Origin: Hymenobacter jeollabukensis
GTDB lineage: Bacteria; Bacteroidota; Bacteroidia; Cytophagales; Hymenobacteraceae
Assembly (NCBI RefSeq): GCF_005771675.1
Contig: NZ_VAJM01000005.1
Location: 124,001-188,000 of the forward strand
Length of the DNA: 64,000 bases
Direction: 5' to 3'
The notes beneath the pieces are model-generated. The model made no database searches. It saw nothing but the letters and a program-made list of their open reading frames with translations, and was not told the DNA's origin. Positions within the stretch are counted from its first letter, which is position 1; each line of letters begins with the position of its first letter. The position numbers and the translations under genes were made by a program. Below, one piece after another: positions 47,251-57,490 of the stretch.

Positions 47251-49020
47251 TTGGACAACCGCGCCCTGATTCGTGCCTTCCGGCTGATGGCCCAGCTGCT
47301 GGAACTGCACGACGAAAACCCCTTCAAAGTGCGCGCCTACGAGGGCGCCGCCGCCGCCGTCGACCGCCTCGACTTCCCCCTGGCCGACCTCGCCCCGGCC
47401 GAATTCACCACCAAGGGCGGCCTCGGCAAAAGCGCCGCCCAGGCCGCGCAGGCGCTGCTGAGTACCGGCACCTTCCCCGAGCTGGCCCGCCTGCAGGAAG
47501 CCACTCCGCCCGGCGTGGTCGAAATGCTCGACATCAAGGGCATCGGCCCGAAGAAAATCCGGGCTTTGTGGCGGGAGCTGGGCCTGGAGTCGGTGGACGC
47601 GCTGCGTGAGGCGGCCGAGCAAAACCGCATCAGCGGGCTGAAGGGCTTCGGGGCCAAAACCCAGGACGCCATCTTGGCCGCGCTGGAATTCACCGCCCAG
47701 AGCAGGGGCAAGGTGCTTATCAACCAGGGCCAGGCGCTGGGCCGCCAGCTGGTAGAGCTGCTGCAAAACGGGCTGCGCATCGAGCAAGTGGCCGTGGCCG
47801 GCGAAGTGCGCCGCGGGTTGCCCGTGGTCGAAACCGTGCGCGTGGTGGTGGGCACCAATCAACCCTGGCAGGCCCACGAAATCCTGAACGGCATTGAGGG
47901 CCTCGCGGCCGACGACCTGACCTCGGGCCCGTTTGCCTGGCGCGGCACGGCCGCCCAGTCGGGCGCGCGCATCGACGTGCAGCTGAGCAAGCCGGAGGAT
48001 TTTGCCGGCTGCCTGTTTCTGCAGACTGGATCCGAAGCCCACCTCACGGCCCCGCTGCCGGCCAAGGCGCCGGCGCCCACGCTGCGGCGGCTGGTGAAAA
48101 GCACCCGTTTTTTCACCGAGCAGGCCATCTACGAAACCGCCGGCCTGCAGTACGTGGAGCCCGAAATGCGCGAGGGCCAGGGCGAAATCGAGGAAGCGGC
48201 GGCCCACAAGCTGCCCGCCCTGCTCACCGACGCCGACCTGCGCGGCTCCCTGCACAACCACAGCACCTACTCCGACGGCGCCCATTCCCTGCGCCAGATG
48301 GCCGAGTTTCTGCGCGACAACGGCTACCAGTACCTCGGCATCTGCGACCATTCGCGGGCCGCGCACTACGCCGGTGGCCTGAGCATCGAGCGGGTGCGCG
48401 AGCAGCACCGCGAAATCGAGCAGCTCAATAAGGAGCTGGGCCCGTTCCGCATCTTCAAGGGCATTGAGTCCGACATCCTGGCCGACGGCTCGCTGGACTA
48501 CCCCGACGAAGTGCTGGCCGAATTCGACTTCATCGTGGCCTCGGTGCACTCGGGGCTGAAAATGGACCAGGAGCGCGCCACCGAGCGGCTACTGCGGGCC
48601 ATTCAGAACCCCTTTTGCACCATGCTGGGCCACCCCACCGGCCGCCTGCTCCTGCGCCGCGAAGGCTACCCCCTCGACTACGAAGCCGTCATCGATGCCT
48701 GCGCCGAGCACGGCGTGGCCATCGAAATCAACGCCAACCCCTGGCGCCTCGACCTCGACTGGCACTGGGTGCGCCGCTGCCTGGAAAAGGGCGTGCGCAT
48801 GAGCATCAACCCCGACGCCCACCACACCGACGGCTACGCCGACATGCGCTACGGCGTGCTGCAGGGCCGCAAAGGCGGCCTGACGGCGGCCATGACCCTG
48901 AACGCGCTGCCCGTGGACGAGCTGGCTGAGTACTTCCGCCAGCGCCGCGAAAAAGCCGTGAAATTCGGCAGCCCGGCCCCGGCCAAGAAACCGGTGGACT
49001 ACGGCCCGCTGTTCGGCTAA
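47251..49020 (+). CDS. PolX-PHP family protein with degenerate polymerase active site
   Basis: 589-residue protein with the bacterial PolX layout. An N-terminal 8-kDa/HhH region (ENPFKVRAYEGAA, LDIKGIGPKKIRALW, ISGLKGFGAKTQDAI) is followed by a Pol beta-like palm and a C-terminal PHP domain (LHNHSTYSDG, LGICDHSRAAHY, FKGIESDIL, IVASVHSGL, GHPTGR, EINANPWR, NPDAHHTDG) with metal ligands intact. In the palm, where PolX has GSxRR and a DxD metal motif, this protein reads GEVRRGLPVVETVRVVVG, so the aspartates are lost; a later ARIDVQLSKPEDF keeps the third. Nuclease/phosphatase activity may persist without polymerisation. The likely start is TTG at 47251 (LDNRALIRAF). Confidence 0.87.
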   Translation: MDNRALIRAFRLMAQLLELHDENPFKVRAYEGAAAAVDRLDFPLADLAPAEFTTKGGLGKSAAQAAQALLSTGTFPELARLQEATPPGVVEMLDIKGIGPKKIRALWRELGLESVDALREAAEQNRISGLKGFGAKTQDAILAALEFTAQSRGKVLINQGQALGRQLVELLQNGLRIEQVAVAGEVRRGLPVVETVRVVVGTNQPWQAHEILNGIEGLAADDLTSGPFAWRGTAAQSGARIDVQLSKPEDFAGCLFLQTGSEAHLTAPLPAKAPAPTLRRLVKSTRFFTEQAIYETAGLQYVEPEMREGQGEIEEAAAHKLPALLTDADLRGSLHNHSTYSDGAHSLRQMAEFLRDNGYQYLGICDHSRAAHYAGGLSIERVREQHREIEQLNKELGPFRIFKGIESDILADGSLDYPDEVLAEFDFIVASVHSGLKMDQERATERLLRAIQNPFCTMLGHPTGRLLLRREGYPLDYEAVIDACAEHGVAIEINANPWRLDLDWHWVRRCLEKGVRMSINPDAHHTDGYADMRYGVLQGRKGGLTAAMTLNALPVDELAEYFRQRREKAVKFGSPAPAKKPVDYGPLFG

Positions 49021-49075
49021 CAGATATAGCAGACGGAGGAGGAAGGCCGTCACGACAATGCGACCAAAGCAGCCG

Positions 49076-49182
49076 GTCATGTCGAGCTTGTCGAGACATC
49101 TCGCTCGATAGTATTCTGCTCGTTGAACTGAGTTTACTGTACGGCATCAGCACGCGAGATGTCTCGACAAGCTCGACATGAC
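49076..49182. repeat. Intergenic palindromic repeat, GTCATGTCGAGC family, copy 2
   Basis: A perfect 29-bp inverted repeat (49076-49104 with 49154-49182, starting GTCATGTCGAGCTTGTCGAG) encloses a 49-nt loop. It lies between the PolX stop and the GT9 start. The arms match copy 1 at 441-570 minus its left-arm insertion. Confidence 0.92.
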
Positions 49183-49218
49183 GTTCTTCTTGCCTCGTCG
49201 CCCGACCTTTATTTCCGC

Positions 49219-50289
49219 ATGAAAATCCTCGTCCTGCGCTTCTCTTCCATCGGCGACATCGTGCTGACCACGCCCGTGGTGCGGGCCTTGAAGCAGCAGG
49301 TGCCCGGCGCCGTGGTGCACTACTGCACCAAGCCCGGCTACCGCGGGCTGCTCGAGGCCAACCCCTACGTGGACCGGGTGCACACGCTCAGCGGCACCCT
49401 CAGCGAGCTAGTGAAGGAGCTGCGGGCCGAGCGGTTCGATTTCATCGTCGACCTGCACCACAACCTGCGCACCCTGCTTATCAAGCTGCGGCTGGGCGTG
49501 CCCGGCGCCTCGTTCGACAAGCTGAACTGGCGCAAGTGGCTGATGGTAAACTGGAAGTGGGACGTGCTGCCGCGCGTGCACATCGTGCAGCGCTACCTGC
49601 AGGCCGCCGCCCCTTTGGGCGTGCGCGACGATGGCCGCGGCCTCGACTACTTCATCCCGCCCGGACAGGAGGTGGACGTGGCCGCCGGGCTGCCGCCGGC
49701 GTTTCAGCGCGGCTACGTGGCCTTTGCCATCGGGGCGCAGCACGCCACCAAGCGCCTGCCGGTGGAGCGCATTATTGAGCTGTGCGCGCAGCTGCGGCGG
49801 CCCGTGGTGCTGCTCGGCGGCCCCGAGGACGAAAGCACCGGCCACGTGGTGGAGCTGCACTTCGAGCACGCCCCGGCCACGACCGAGCCGGCGGGCATCA
49901 CGCCGGAAGGGTTGTCGCCCCGGGCGCACTACTTCGACAAGAACGCCCTGCCGGCTACCCAAACGCAGATTTACAACGCCTGCGGGCGGTTTTCGCTGCA
50001 CCAGTCGGCTTCGCTGGTGCGGCAGGCCCAGTTGGTCATCAGCCACGACACCGGGCTGATGCACATTGCGGCGGCCTTCCGCAAGGAAATCTTCAGCGTG
50101 TGGGGCAATACCATTCCGGAGTTTGGCATGTACCCTTACCGCACCGAGTTCCGGGTGCTGGAGGTGCCGGGGCTGGACTGCCGGCCCTGCTCGAAAATCG
50201 GCTACGACAAGTGCCCGCAGGGGCACTTCCGCTGCATGCGCGACATCCGTTTCGACCTGGACCTGCCGCCCTGGCGCGACGCGCGCTAG
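49219..50289 (+). CDS. Glycosyltransferase family 9 (heptosyltransferase-like), second copy
   Basis: 356-residue GT-B enzyme with the GT9 start MKILVLRFSSIGDIVLTTPV, the second-domain YVAFAIGAQHATKRLPVERI, VVLLGGPEDE, and the nucleotide-sugar segment VISHDTGLMHIAAAFRKEI. The C-terminus has the same cysteine cluster as the other GT9 (DCRPCSKIGYDKCPQGHFRC). Probable role in LPS core assembly. ATG 49219 begins the family N-terminus; the in-frame 49159 start lies inside the upstream palindrome and is rejected. It is convergent with the DUF2695 gene (11 nt apart). Confidence 0.9.
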   Translation: MKILVLRFSSIGDIVLTTPVVRALKQQVPGAVVHYCTKPGYRGLLEANPYVDRVHTLSGTLSELVKELRAERFDFIVDLHHNLRTLLIKLRLGVPGASFDKLNWRKWLMVNWKWDVLPRVHIVQRYLQAAAPLGVRDDGRGLDYFIPPGQEVDVAAGLPPAFQRGYVAFAIGAQHATKRLPVERIIELCAQLRRPVVLLGGPEDESTGHVVELHFEHAPATTEPAGITPEGLSPRAHYFDKNALPATQTQIYNACGRFSLHQSASLVRQAQLVISHDTGLMHIAAAFRKEIFSVWGNTIPEFGMYPYRTEFRVLEVPGLDCRPCSKIGYDKCPQGHFRCMRDIRFDLDLPPWRDAR

Positions 50290-50300
50290 GGCAGGAGGGG

Positions 50301-50600
50301 CTACAGAATGGTGGCGTAGCGGGCCTCCACGCGCGCCAGCACGGCGCAGTCGCAGGTGCCGTCGTGCTGACCCAGAAACTGCCGCAGCGGCTCGAAGCGC
50401 AGCCCCTGTGCCGCGGCAAAGCAGCGGGTGTGGCCCAGGGAATGGTCGCAGCCCTGCATGGCCAGGCGCGGGGCCAGGTAGCCAAACAACTCGGCCAGCT
50501 GCTCGGTGGTCAAGGGCAGATTGGTCAACAGGGCAGCGCGCTGCTGCAACAGGAACGGGGCAGGCTGCGGGCGGCGGGCCGGATCGGTAACGGTAAGCAT
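50301..50600 (-). CDS. DUF2695-like small protein
   Basis: 99-residue protein. The second half contains QGCDHSLGHTRCFAAAQGL and FLGQHDGTCDCAVLARVE, matching the C-D/H-rich pattern of DUF2695. A helix LTTEQLAELFGYLAPRLA precedes it. The cysteines and histidines (C-D-H, H-T-R-C, C-D-C) suggest metal binding; no function is known. The start MLTVTDPARR at 50600 is chosen; the larger frame to 51077 is antisense to OsmC. Confidence 0.8.
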   Translation of the reverse strand: MLTVTDPARRPQPAPFLLQQRAALLTNLPLTTEQLAELFGYLAPRLAMQGCDHSLGHTRCFAAAQGLRFEPLRQFLGQHDGTCDCAVLARVEARYATIL

Positions 50601-50714
50601 AGGCAGGCGAAGTTGGTGTGGTATCAAGATAGGCAACATAGGCGTAACAGCCCAGCTTGGCCGGGGCTGGCCGCAGAACTTTCGGCCGGGATACCGCCGT
50701 AGCTGGGCAATTGC

Positions 50715-50723
50715 TACCTTTTG
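50715..50723 (+). promoter_or_regulatory. Probable -7 box of the OsmC-ZnF operon
   Basis: TACCTTTTG (TAnnTTTG with one extra T) lies 30 nt before the OsmC ATG. Confidence 0.4.
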
Positions 50724-50753
50724 GGCGTCAACTTTTTCTGACTGTCGCCGCCC

Positions 50754-51227
50754 ATGGAAACCCCTAACCCCACTGCCGAGCCGCACACCGTCGTGGTGCG
50801 CGTCGGCGCCGAAGCCCTGCTGGCCGACGTGCAGGCCGGCCGCCACACCTTCGTCCTCGACGAGCCCGAAAACGTGGGCGGGCAGGACCGCGGCCCCACG
50901 CCCTACGATTTGCTGCTCTCGGCCCTGGGCGCCTGCACCGCCATTACCCTGCGCCTCTACGCCACCCAGAAAAAGTGGCCGCTCCAGGGCATCGAAGTGC
51001 GCCTGCGCCACCGCCGCGTGCACGTAGTCGATTGCGAAGCCTGCGAATCCGGCGACGCCCGCATGGACGAAATCCACAAGGAGCTGCGCCTGATTGGGGA
51101 ACTGAGCGAGGAGCAGCGCCAGCGTCTGGAGCAGATTTCGCAGAAGTGCCCGGTGCAGAAAACCCTGCTGGCCGGGGTGCGCATCAATACCACCCTGCTG
51201 CCCGCCGAATCCACTTTTTCCGCCTGA
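50754..51227 (+). CDS. OsmC/Ohr-family peroxide-resistance protein
   Basis: 157-residue cytoplasmic protein of the OsmC-like (YhfA/SACOL1771-type) family. The two redox cysteines are C61 (LSALGACTAITLRLYA) and C132 (ISQKCPVQKTL), the pair used to reduce organic hydroperoxides. GGQDRGPTPYDLLLSAL is the family N-terminal signature. The C-E-A-C segment (VDCEACESGD) in the middle adds two further cysteines. It works as a dimer. It is followed after 20 nt by the UBP zinc-finger gene, probably in one operon. Confidence 0.92.
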   Translation: METPNPTAEPHTVVVRVGAEALLADVQAGRHTFVLDEPENVGGQDRGPTPYDLLLSALGACTAITLRLYATQKKWPLQGIEVRLRHRRVHVVDCEACESGDARMDEIHKELRLIGELSEEQRQRLEQISQKCPVQKTLLAGVRINTTLLPAESTFSA

Positions 51228-51247
51228 TTTCCAGCCCAGCCAATGTT

Positions 51248-51517
51248 ATGGAACCCAAACTCTGCGCCCACCTCGCCGCCCTCGACCACGTTACGCCCGC
51301 CAGCACCCACGCCTGCGCCGAGTGCCTGGCCCTGGGCGACACCTGGGTACACCTGCGCGTGTGTCAGCAGTGCGGCCACGTCGGCTGCTGCGACGACTCC
51401 AAGAACAAGCACGCCACCAAGCACTACCACGCCACCCAGCACCCCGTCGTGGCCTCCGCCGAGCCCGGGGAGCGGTGGCTCTGGTGCTTCGTCGACCAGT
51501 CGTTTGCGGAGTATTGA
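51248..51517 (+). CDS. UBP-type zinc finger protein
   Basis: 89-residue protein that is a single UBP-type zinc finger: C-x-H (KLCAHL), CAEC, C-x2-C (VCQQC), C-C and the His-rich block HATKHYHATQHPVV. Bacterial proteins of this kind cannot have a ubiquitin role. They occur standalone or fused to thioredoxin-reductase, antiporter or redox genes, which fits the OsmC neighbour (inference). Complete by length; ATG 51248 gives MEPKLCAHL. Confidence 0.9.
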   Translation: MEPKLCAHLAALDHVTPASTHACAECLALGDTWVHLRVCQQCGHVGCCDDSKNKHATKHYHATQHPVVASAEPGERWLWCFVDQSFAEY

Positions 51518-51531
51518 GCGGTATAGCACCA

Positions 51532-51688
51532 GTCATGCTGAGCGCAGTCGAAGCATCTCTACCGCTTCGTTGAGCTCGATTCAGGTCGTCATTCCAAGCG
51601 AAGTCGAGGAATATCGCGTGCTGATGGCAGGTAGTGACTTTACTATCTGGCGAAGCGGTAGAGATGCTTCGACTCCGCTCAGCATGAC
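51532..51688. repeat. Intergenic palindrome, GTCATGCTGAGC family
   Basis: 38-bp arms with one mismatch (51532-51569 with 51651-51688; core GTCATGCTGAGCG...GAAGCATCTC) enclose an 81-nt centre. It sits between the UBP zinc-finger gene and the serS terminator. Confidence 0.9.
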
Positions 51689-51720
51689 GTTCTGATATGG
51701 TCGTTCTACAAACCATCAAC

Positions 51721-51757
51721 AAAAAAAGGCCCGCCGGATAGTCCGGCGGGCCTTTTT
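51721..51757. terminator. Bidirectional terminator, mainly of serS
   Basis: The stem GGCCCGCCGGA/TCCGGCGGGCC is flanked by a seven-A run and a five-T run; 16 nt after the serS stop on the minus strand. Confidence 0.92.
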
Positions 51758-51773
51758 AGTCTATGCGGGATGA

Positions 51774-53051
51774 TTACCCCAGCTGCTGGAATCCGCAGTA
51801 GCGGTGCAGCACTTCCGGCAGCTTGATGGTGCCATCGGCCTGCTGGTTGTTTTCCAGCAGCGCGGCCACGATGCGCGGCAGGGCCAGGGCCGAGCCGTTG
51901 AGCGTGTGCAGCAGCTGGGTTTTGTTGTTTTCGTCGCGGTAGCGCAGCTTCAGGCGGTTGGCCTGGTAGGTCTCGAAGTTCGAGGCCGAGCTGACTTCCA
52001 GCCAGCGCTGCTGGGCGGCCGACCACACTTCCAGATCGAAGGTCAGGGCCGAGGTGAAGCCCATGTCGCCGCCGCAGAGGCGCAGCACGCGGTAGGGGAG
52101 GTTTAGCTGTTGCAGCAGGCCCTCGATGTGGGCCACCATGCCGTCGAGGGCCGCGTAGCTGTCCTCGGGCCGGGCAATCTGCACGATTTCCACCTTGTCG
52201 AACTGGTGCAGGCGGTTCAGGCCCCGCACGTGGGCACCCCAGCTGCCGGCTTCGCGGCGGAAGCAGGGCGTGTAGCCGGTGTTGCGGATGGGCAGGCGTT
52301 CGGCCGGGATGATTTCGTCGCGGTAGAGGTTGGTGATGGGCACCTCGGCGGTCGGAATCAGGTACAGGTCGTCGGCGGTGGCGTGGTACATCTGGCCCTC
52401 CTTGTCGGGCAGCTGGCCGGTGCCGTAGCCCGAGGCCTCGTTGATGAGGATGGGCGGCTGAATTTCGGTGTAGCCCGCGTCAAGGGCCTGCTCCAGGAAG
52501 AAGTTGATGAGCGCGCGCTGCAGGCGGGCGCCCTGGCCCTTGTACACGGGGAAGCCCGCGCCGGTAATCTTGTTGCCTAGCTCAAAATCGATGATATCGA
52601 GCTTCTTGATCAGCTCCCAGTGCGGCTGGGCGTCGGCGGGCAGCTCGGGCTTCGCGCCCCATTCGCGCACCACCTCGTTTTCCTCCGGCGTACGGCCGTT
52701 GGGCACGCTCTCGTGCGGCACGTTGGGGATGCGGTAGAGGGCGTCCTGCAGGTCTTTTTCCACCTGCGTCAGCTCCTCGGCGGCGGCTTTGGTCTGGCCT
52801 TTCAGCTCGGCGGTGCGGGCTTTCAGGGTTTCGGCGCCGGCTTTGTCGCCGCTTTTCATCAGCCCCCCGATCTGCTGAGCGAGCTTGTTGGCTTCGGCCT
52901 GGGCCGAGTCGTGCTCGGTTTGCAGTTGGCGGCGGCGCTGGTCGAGGCCCAGGATGCGCTGCACCTCGGCGTCGGCGTTGGGAAAATTCCTTTTCGCTAA
53001 GCCGGCCAGCACGCGGTCGGTTTGCTCCTTCAGAACGGAAACTTGCAGCAT
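51774..53051 (-). CDS. serS: Seryl-tRNA synthetase
   Basis: 425-residue class II synthetase charging tRNA-Ser (and tRNA-Sec where present). The N-terminal coiled-coil arm (about 30-105; QRRRQLQTEHDSAQAEANKL, LKGQTKAAAEELTQVEKDLQ) binds the tRNA. The catalytic core has TEIQPPILINEASGYGTGQLP, YLIPTAEVPITNLYRDEI, the motif 2 region YTPCFRREAGSWGAHVRGL and the motif 3 segment near LNGSALALPRIVAALLENNQ. Length is normal. The start MLQVSVLKEQ at 53051 is supported by a -7 box 30 nt upstream. Confidence 0.97.
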   Translation of the reverse strand: MLQVSVLKEQTDRVLAGLAKRNFPNADAEVQRILGLDQRRRQLQTEHDSAQAEANKLAQQIGGLMKSGDKAGAETLKARTAELKGQTKAAAEELTQVEKDLQDALYRIPNVPHESVPNGRTPEENEVVREWGAKPELPADAQPHWELIKKLDIIDFELGNKITGAGFPVYKGQGARLQRALINFFLEQALDAGYTEIQPPILINEASGYGTGQLPDKEGQMYHATADDLYLIPTAEVPITNLYRDEIIPAERLPIRNTGYTPCFRREAGSWGAHVRGLNRLHQFDKVEIVQIARPEDSYAALDGMVAHIEGLLQQLNLPYRVLRLCGGDMGFTSALTFDLEVWSAAQQRWLEVSSASNFETYQANRLKLRYRDENNKTQLLHTLNGSALALPRIVAALLENNQQADGTIKLPEVLHRYCGFQQLG

Positions 53052-53080
53052 AACGCAGTCAAAACACAATGAGTCGGCGG

Positions 53081-53088
53081 CAAAAGTA
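53081..53088 (-). promoter_or_regulatory. -7 promoter box of serS
   Basis: The minus strand reads TACTTTTG (exact TAnnTTTG), 29 nt before the start codon. Confidence 0.55.
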
Positions 53089-53574
53089 GCGGTTTTCGCT
53101 TGGGTCGGCCCGCAGTGGCTGCGCATCGCCGAATAGCGTTATTTCACTCGGAAAGCTTGGTTTAGGTCGTTTGGCTGCCTCCGCAGGCCATTCCACTGCC
53201 GACGGATGGCAGCTCGTTCGGCCTTGTTAATCAGCCTGCTAAGCCCGGCTGAACTTTACCCGGCGGCCCGGAGTTGAATTTCTGCCAGTCGCTCAGAAAA
53301 ATCCTGCATCCTGTTGGGGCATTTGGGCGTATTGCGTAACATTGCAGAAGCAAGCCGGCGCCAGCTGCCGGGCCGCTCCTGTCTGGGAGCCGCGCCCCGA
53401 ACCCGCTTTGCTGTTGTTCCGGCGCCCGCAAACTCCCGCTGTTTCCTGCCACATCTGCCCGCGCGTTGGCGCTGCTGTTCCGTTGGGTTGTGTGCCGTGG
53501 CAATTCGTGTCAGCTAGTTCCGCGGCCGTTGCCGGGCTTCTCCACCCCGATTTTCCCTCTCCCCGTACCGTTAT
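53089..53574. other. Gene-free region upstream of rho (possible long leader)
   Basis: About 490 bp without a supported gene; small open frames on both strands have no domain or signal-peptide character. The region presumably holds the rho promoter and a long 5' leader. Rho genes are often autoregulated through their leader, but I could not identify a specific structure or a clear -7 box here. Confidence 0.4.
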
Positions 53575-55836
<2,262 letters not shown>

Positions 55837-55856
55837 GCCCCCGGGTAATGCCTACC

Positions 55857-55893
55857 AAAAAGCCCGCTTCCGGTACCGGAAGCGGGCTTTTTT
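55857..55893. terminator. Terminator between rho and the T9SS gene
   Basis: A near-perfect palindrome AAAAGCCCGCTTCCGG/CCGGAAGCGGGCTTTT centred on GTAC, with A-run and T-run, between convergent genes. Confidence 0.92.
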
Positions 55894-55918
55894 CGTGGTT
55901 GTAGAAGCTGGTCTTCGC

Positions 55919-57250
55919 TTACTGCTGCATCAGGCGCTGCGTGAGCTTGCCGGCGGGCGTGGCGAGGCGGTACACGTACACCCCGGCGGGCATGGCCGGC
56001 AGGGCGACGAGGCTGTTAGCGGTGCTCAGCTGCTGGCTGAAGACGACGCGGCCCACCATATCGAGCACCTGCAGTTGCCCGCCGACACTCTGCGGCGCCA
56101 CCACCCGCACCTGCTGCGGCGTGCTGGTTGCCTGCAGCCAATCGGTGCCGCTCAGGGCCAGCGGCTGCACCGGAATAATGGCCGAAATGGCCACCGTACC
56201 GTCGTAATCCACCTGCTTGAGACGGTAATAAGCCAGCTGCGCAAGCGGGGCGTCATCGGTGATGGAGTAGGAGCGGAGGGAAGTGGAGTTGCCGGCGCCG
56301 TTGACTTCCTGCAAGCGGACGAACTCCGCGCCGTCGGCCGCGCGCTCCACGATAAAGGTCGCGTTGTTCTTTTCCGAGGCCGTAAGCCAAGTCAGGGCCA
56401 GGACCCGGCCGTTTTGCCGCCAGGCGCTGTAGAAGCTGTGCAGCGTGATGGGCAGCACCCGGCTGACGCAGTTCGGGTCGTTGCTGGTGCCCGAGGCCGC
56501 GGGGCCGGTGGGGGTGGTGCAGCCAGCCGCCGCGAGACCTTGCACGCAGACGGTGAGCGTGGGGTTGCCCGAGCCGTCGGTGGTGAAATACGAGTTGACG
56601 GTGTTGTTGCTGCCGTAAATGTTGCCCTGCACGCGCAGCCCATTGCCCGCCGACATACCGCTGCCGCTGATCTGCGTGCCGCCCGACGAGCCTGTCAGAT
56701 CCAGGTTGCCCTGCACGTTGAGGCGCCCGTTAATGGTCAGGTCCGTATTGTTGCTCAGCGCGGCATTACATTCCGTATTGACAATGCCGTTGGTCTGGAT
56801 AATGGCATCCACCTTGTTGATGACCAGGCTATTGACCGAAACGATGCCGCCGCCGGCTACATCCAGGCCGATGTCAGACTGCTGGTTGCTTTGAATAGTG
56901 AGGGTATAGTTTTGCCCGGTTGGCTCGGATAACGAGCCGGCATCGGCCACGCCCAGGGCCGTGCGGCCCACGATGAGCTTGCCCGAAGTGCCGCCCGAAG
57001 TGCTGCCCACCGCCAAGTTACCCGTCAGCGTAACGTCGTGAATGACGTAGAGGTAAAAGTCGGTGCCTGAGGTGGGGGTGGTAGCACAGCTGCCTGGGCC
57101 GCTCACCTTTCGGATGTTGGCCGCCGATATCGGCCCATTGGCGGTGGTTTCGTACACGCATTGCTGACTGGTCTGCGCGACGGCCGGAGCTAGGCTTACT
57201 CCCACGCCCAGTGCGGCGCCGACGAAAGAGGGCAGTAAAAGCTTTTTCAT
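55919..57250 (-). CDS. Secreted T9SS cargo protein
   Basis: 443-residue secreted protein. The signal peptide is MKKLLLPSFVGAALGVGVSL (cleavage near VAQT). A beta-helix-like middle rich in Gly/Ser/Asn/Thr (GGTSGKLIVGRTALG, LTINGRLNVQGNLDLTGSS) is followed by PITLHSFYSAWRQNGRVLALTWLTASEKNNATF. The C-terminal sorting domain ends the chain (LQVLDMVGRVVFSQQL, MPAGVYVYRLATPAGKLTQR). Several cysteines (QQCVYE, GSCATT, TECNAA, TVCVQG, GCTTP) may form disulfides. Function unknown; surface display is expected. The start at 57250 begins the signal. AT-rich DNA upstream resembles that before the 14037 gene. Confidence 0.88.
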   Translation of the reverse strand: MKKLLLPSFVGAALGVGVSLAPAVAQTSQQCVYETTANGPISAANIRKVSGPGSCATTPTSGTDFYLYVIHDVTLTGNLAVGSTSGGTSGKLIVGRTALGVADAGSLSEPTGQNYTLTIQSNQQSDIGLDVAGGGIVSVNSLVINKVDAIIQTNGIVNTECNAALSNNTDLTINGRLNVQGNLDLTGSSGGTQISGSGMSAGNGLRVQGNIYGSNNTVNSYFTTDGSGNPTLTVCVQGLAAAGCTTPTGPAASGTSNDPNCVSRVLPITLHSFYSAWRQNGRVLALTWLTASEKNNATFIVERAADGAEFVRLQEVNGAGNSTSLRSYSITDDAPLAQLAYYRLKQVDYDGTVAISAIIPVQPLALSGTDWLQATSTPQQVRVVAPQSVGGQLQVLDMVGRVVFSQQLSTANSLVALPAMPAGVYVYRLATPAGKLTQRLMQQ

Positions 57251-57490
57251 GTTGCAAAGGATTGGTTGTAGAAAGGGCAGGGCCGTTCCCGGCGTCGGCT
57301 GCACAATAGCAGGAGACGGGATACTGTGTAACAATAATATTACTTTATTATTATAAAATATACCTTTATCATTATTTCATTTCAAATAAGCGGGTTGATA
57401 CCGATGACGGCAGCCAATAGCGGGCAGACTCAAAAGCCGTATGCAACGAACTTCTAAGCCAACAATGCGGCTGCAACTGTACCTTCGGGC

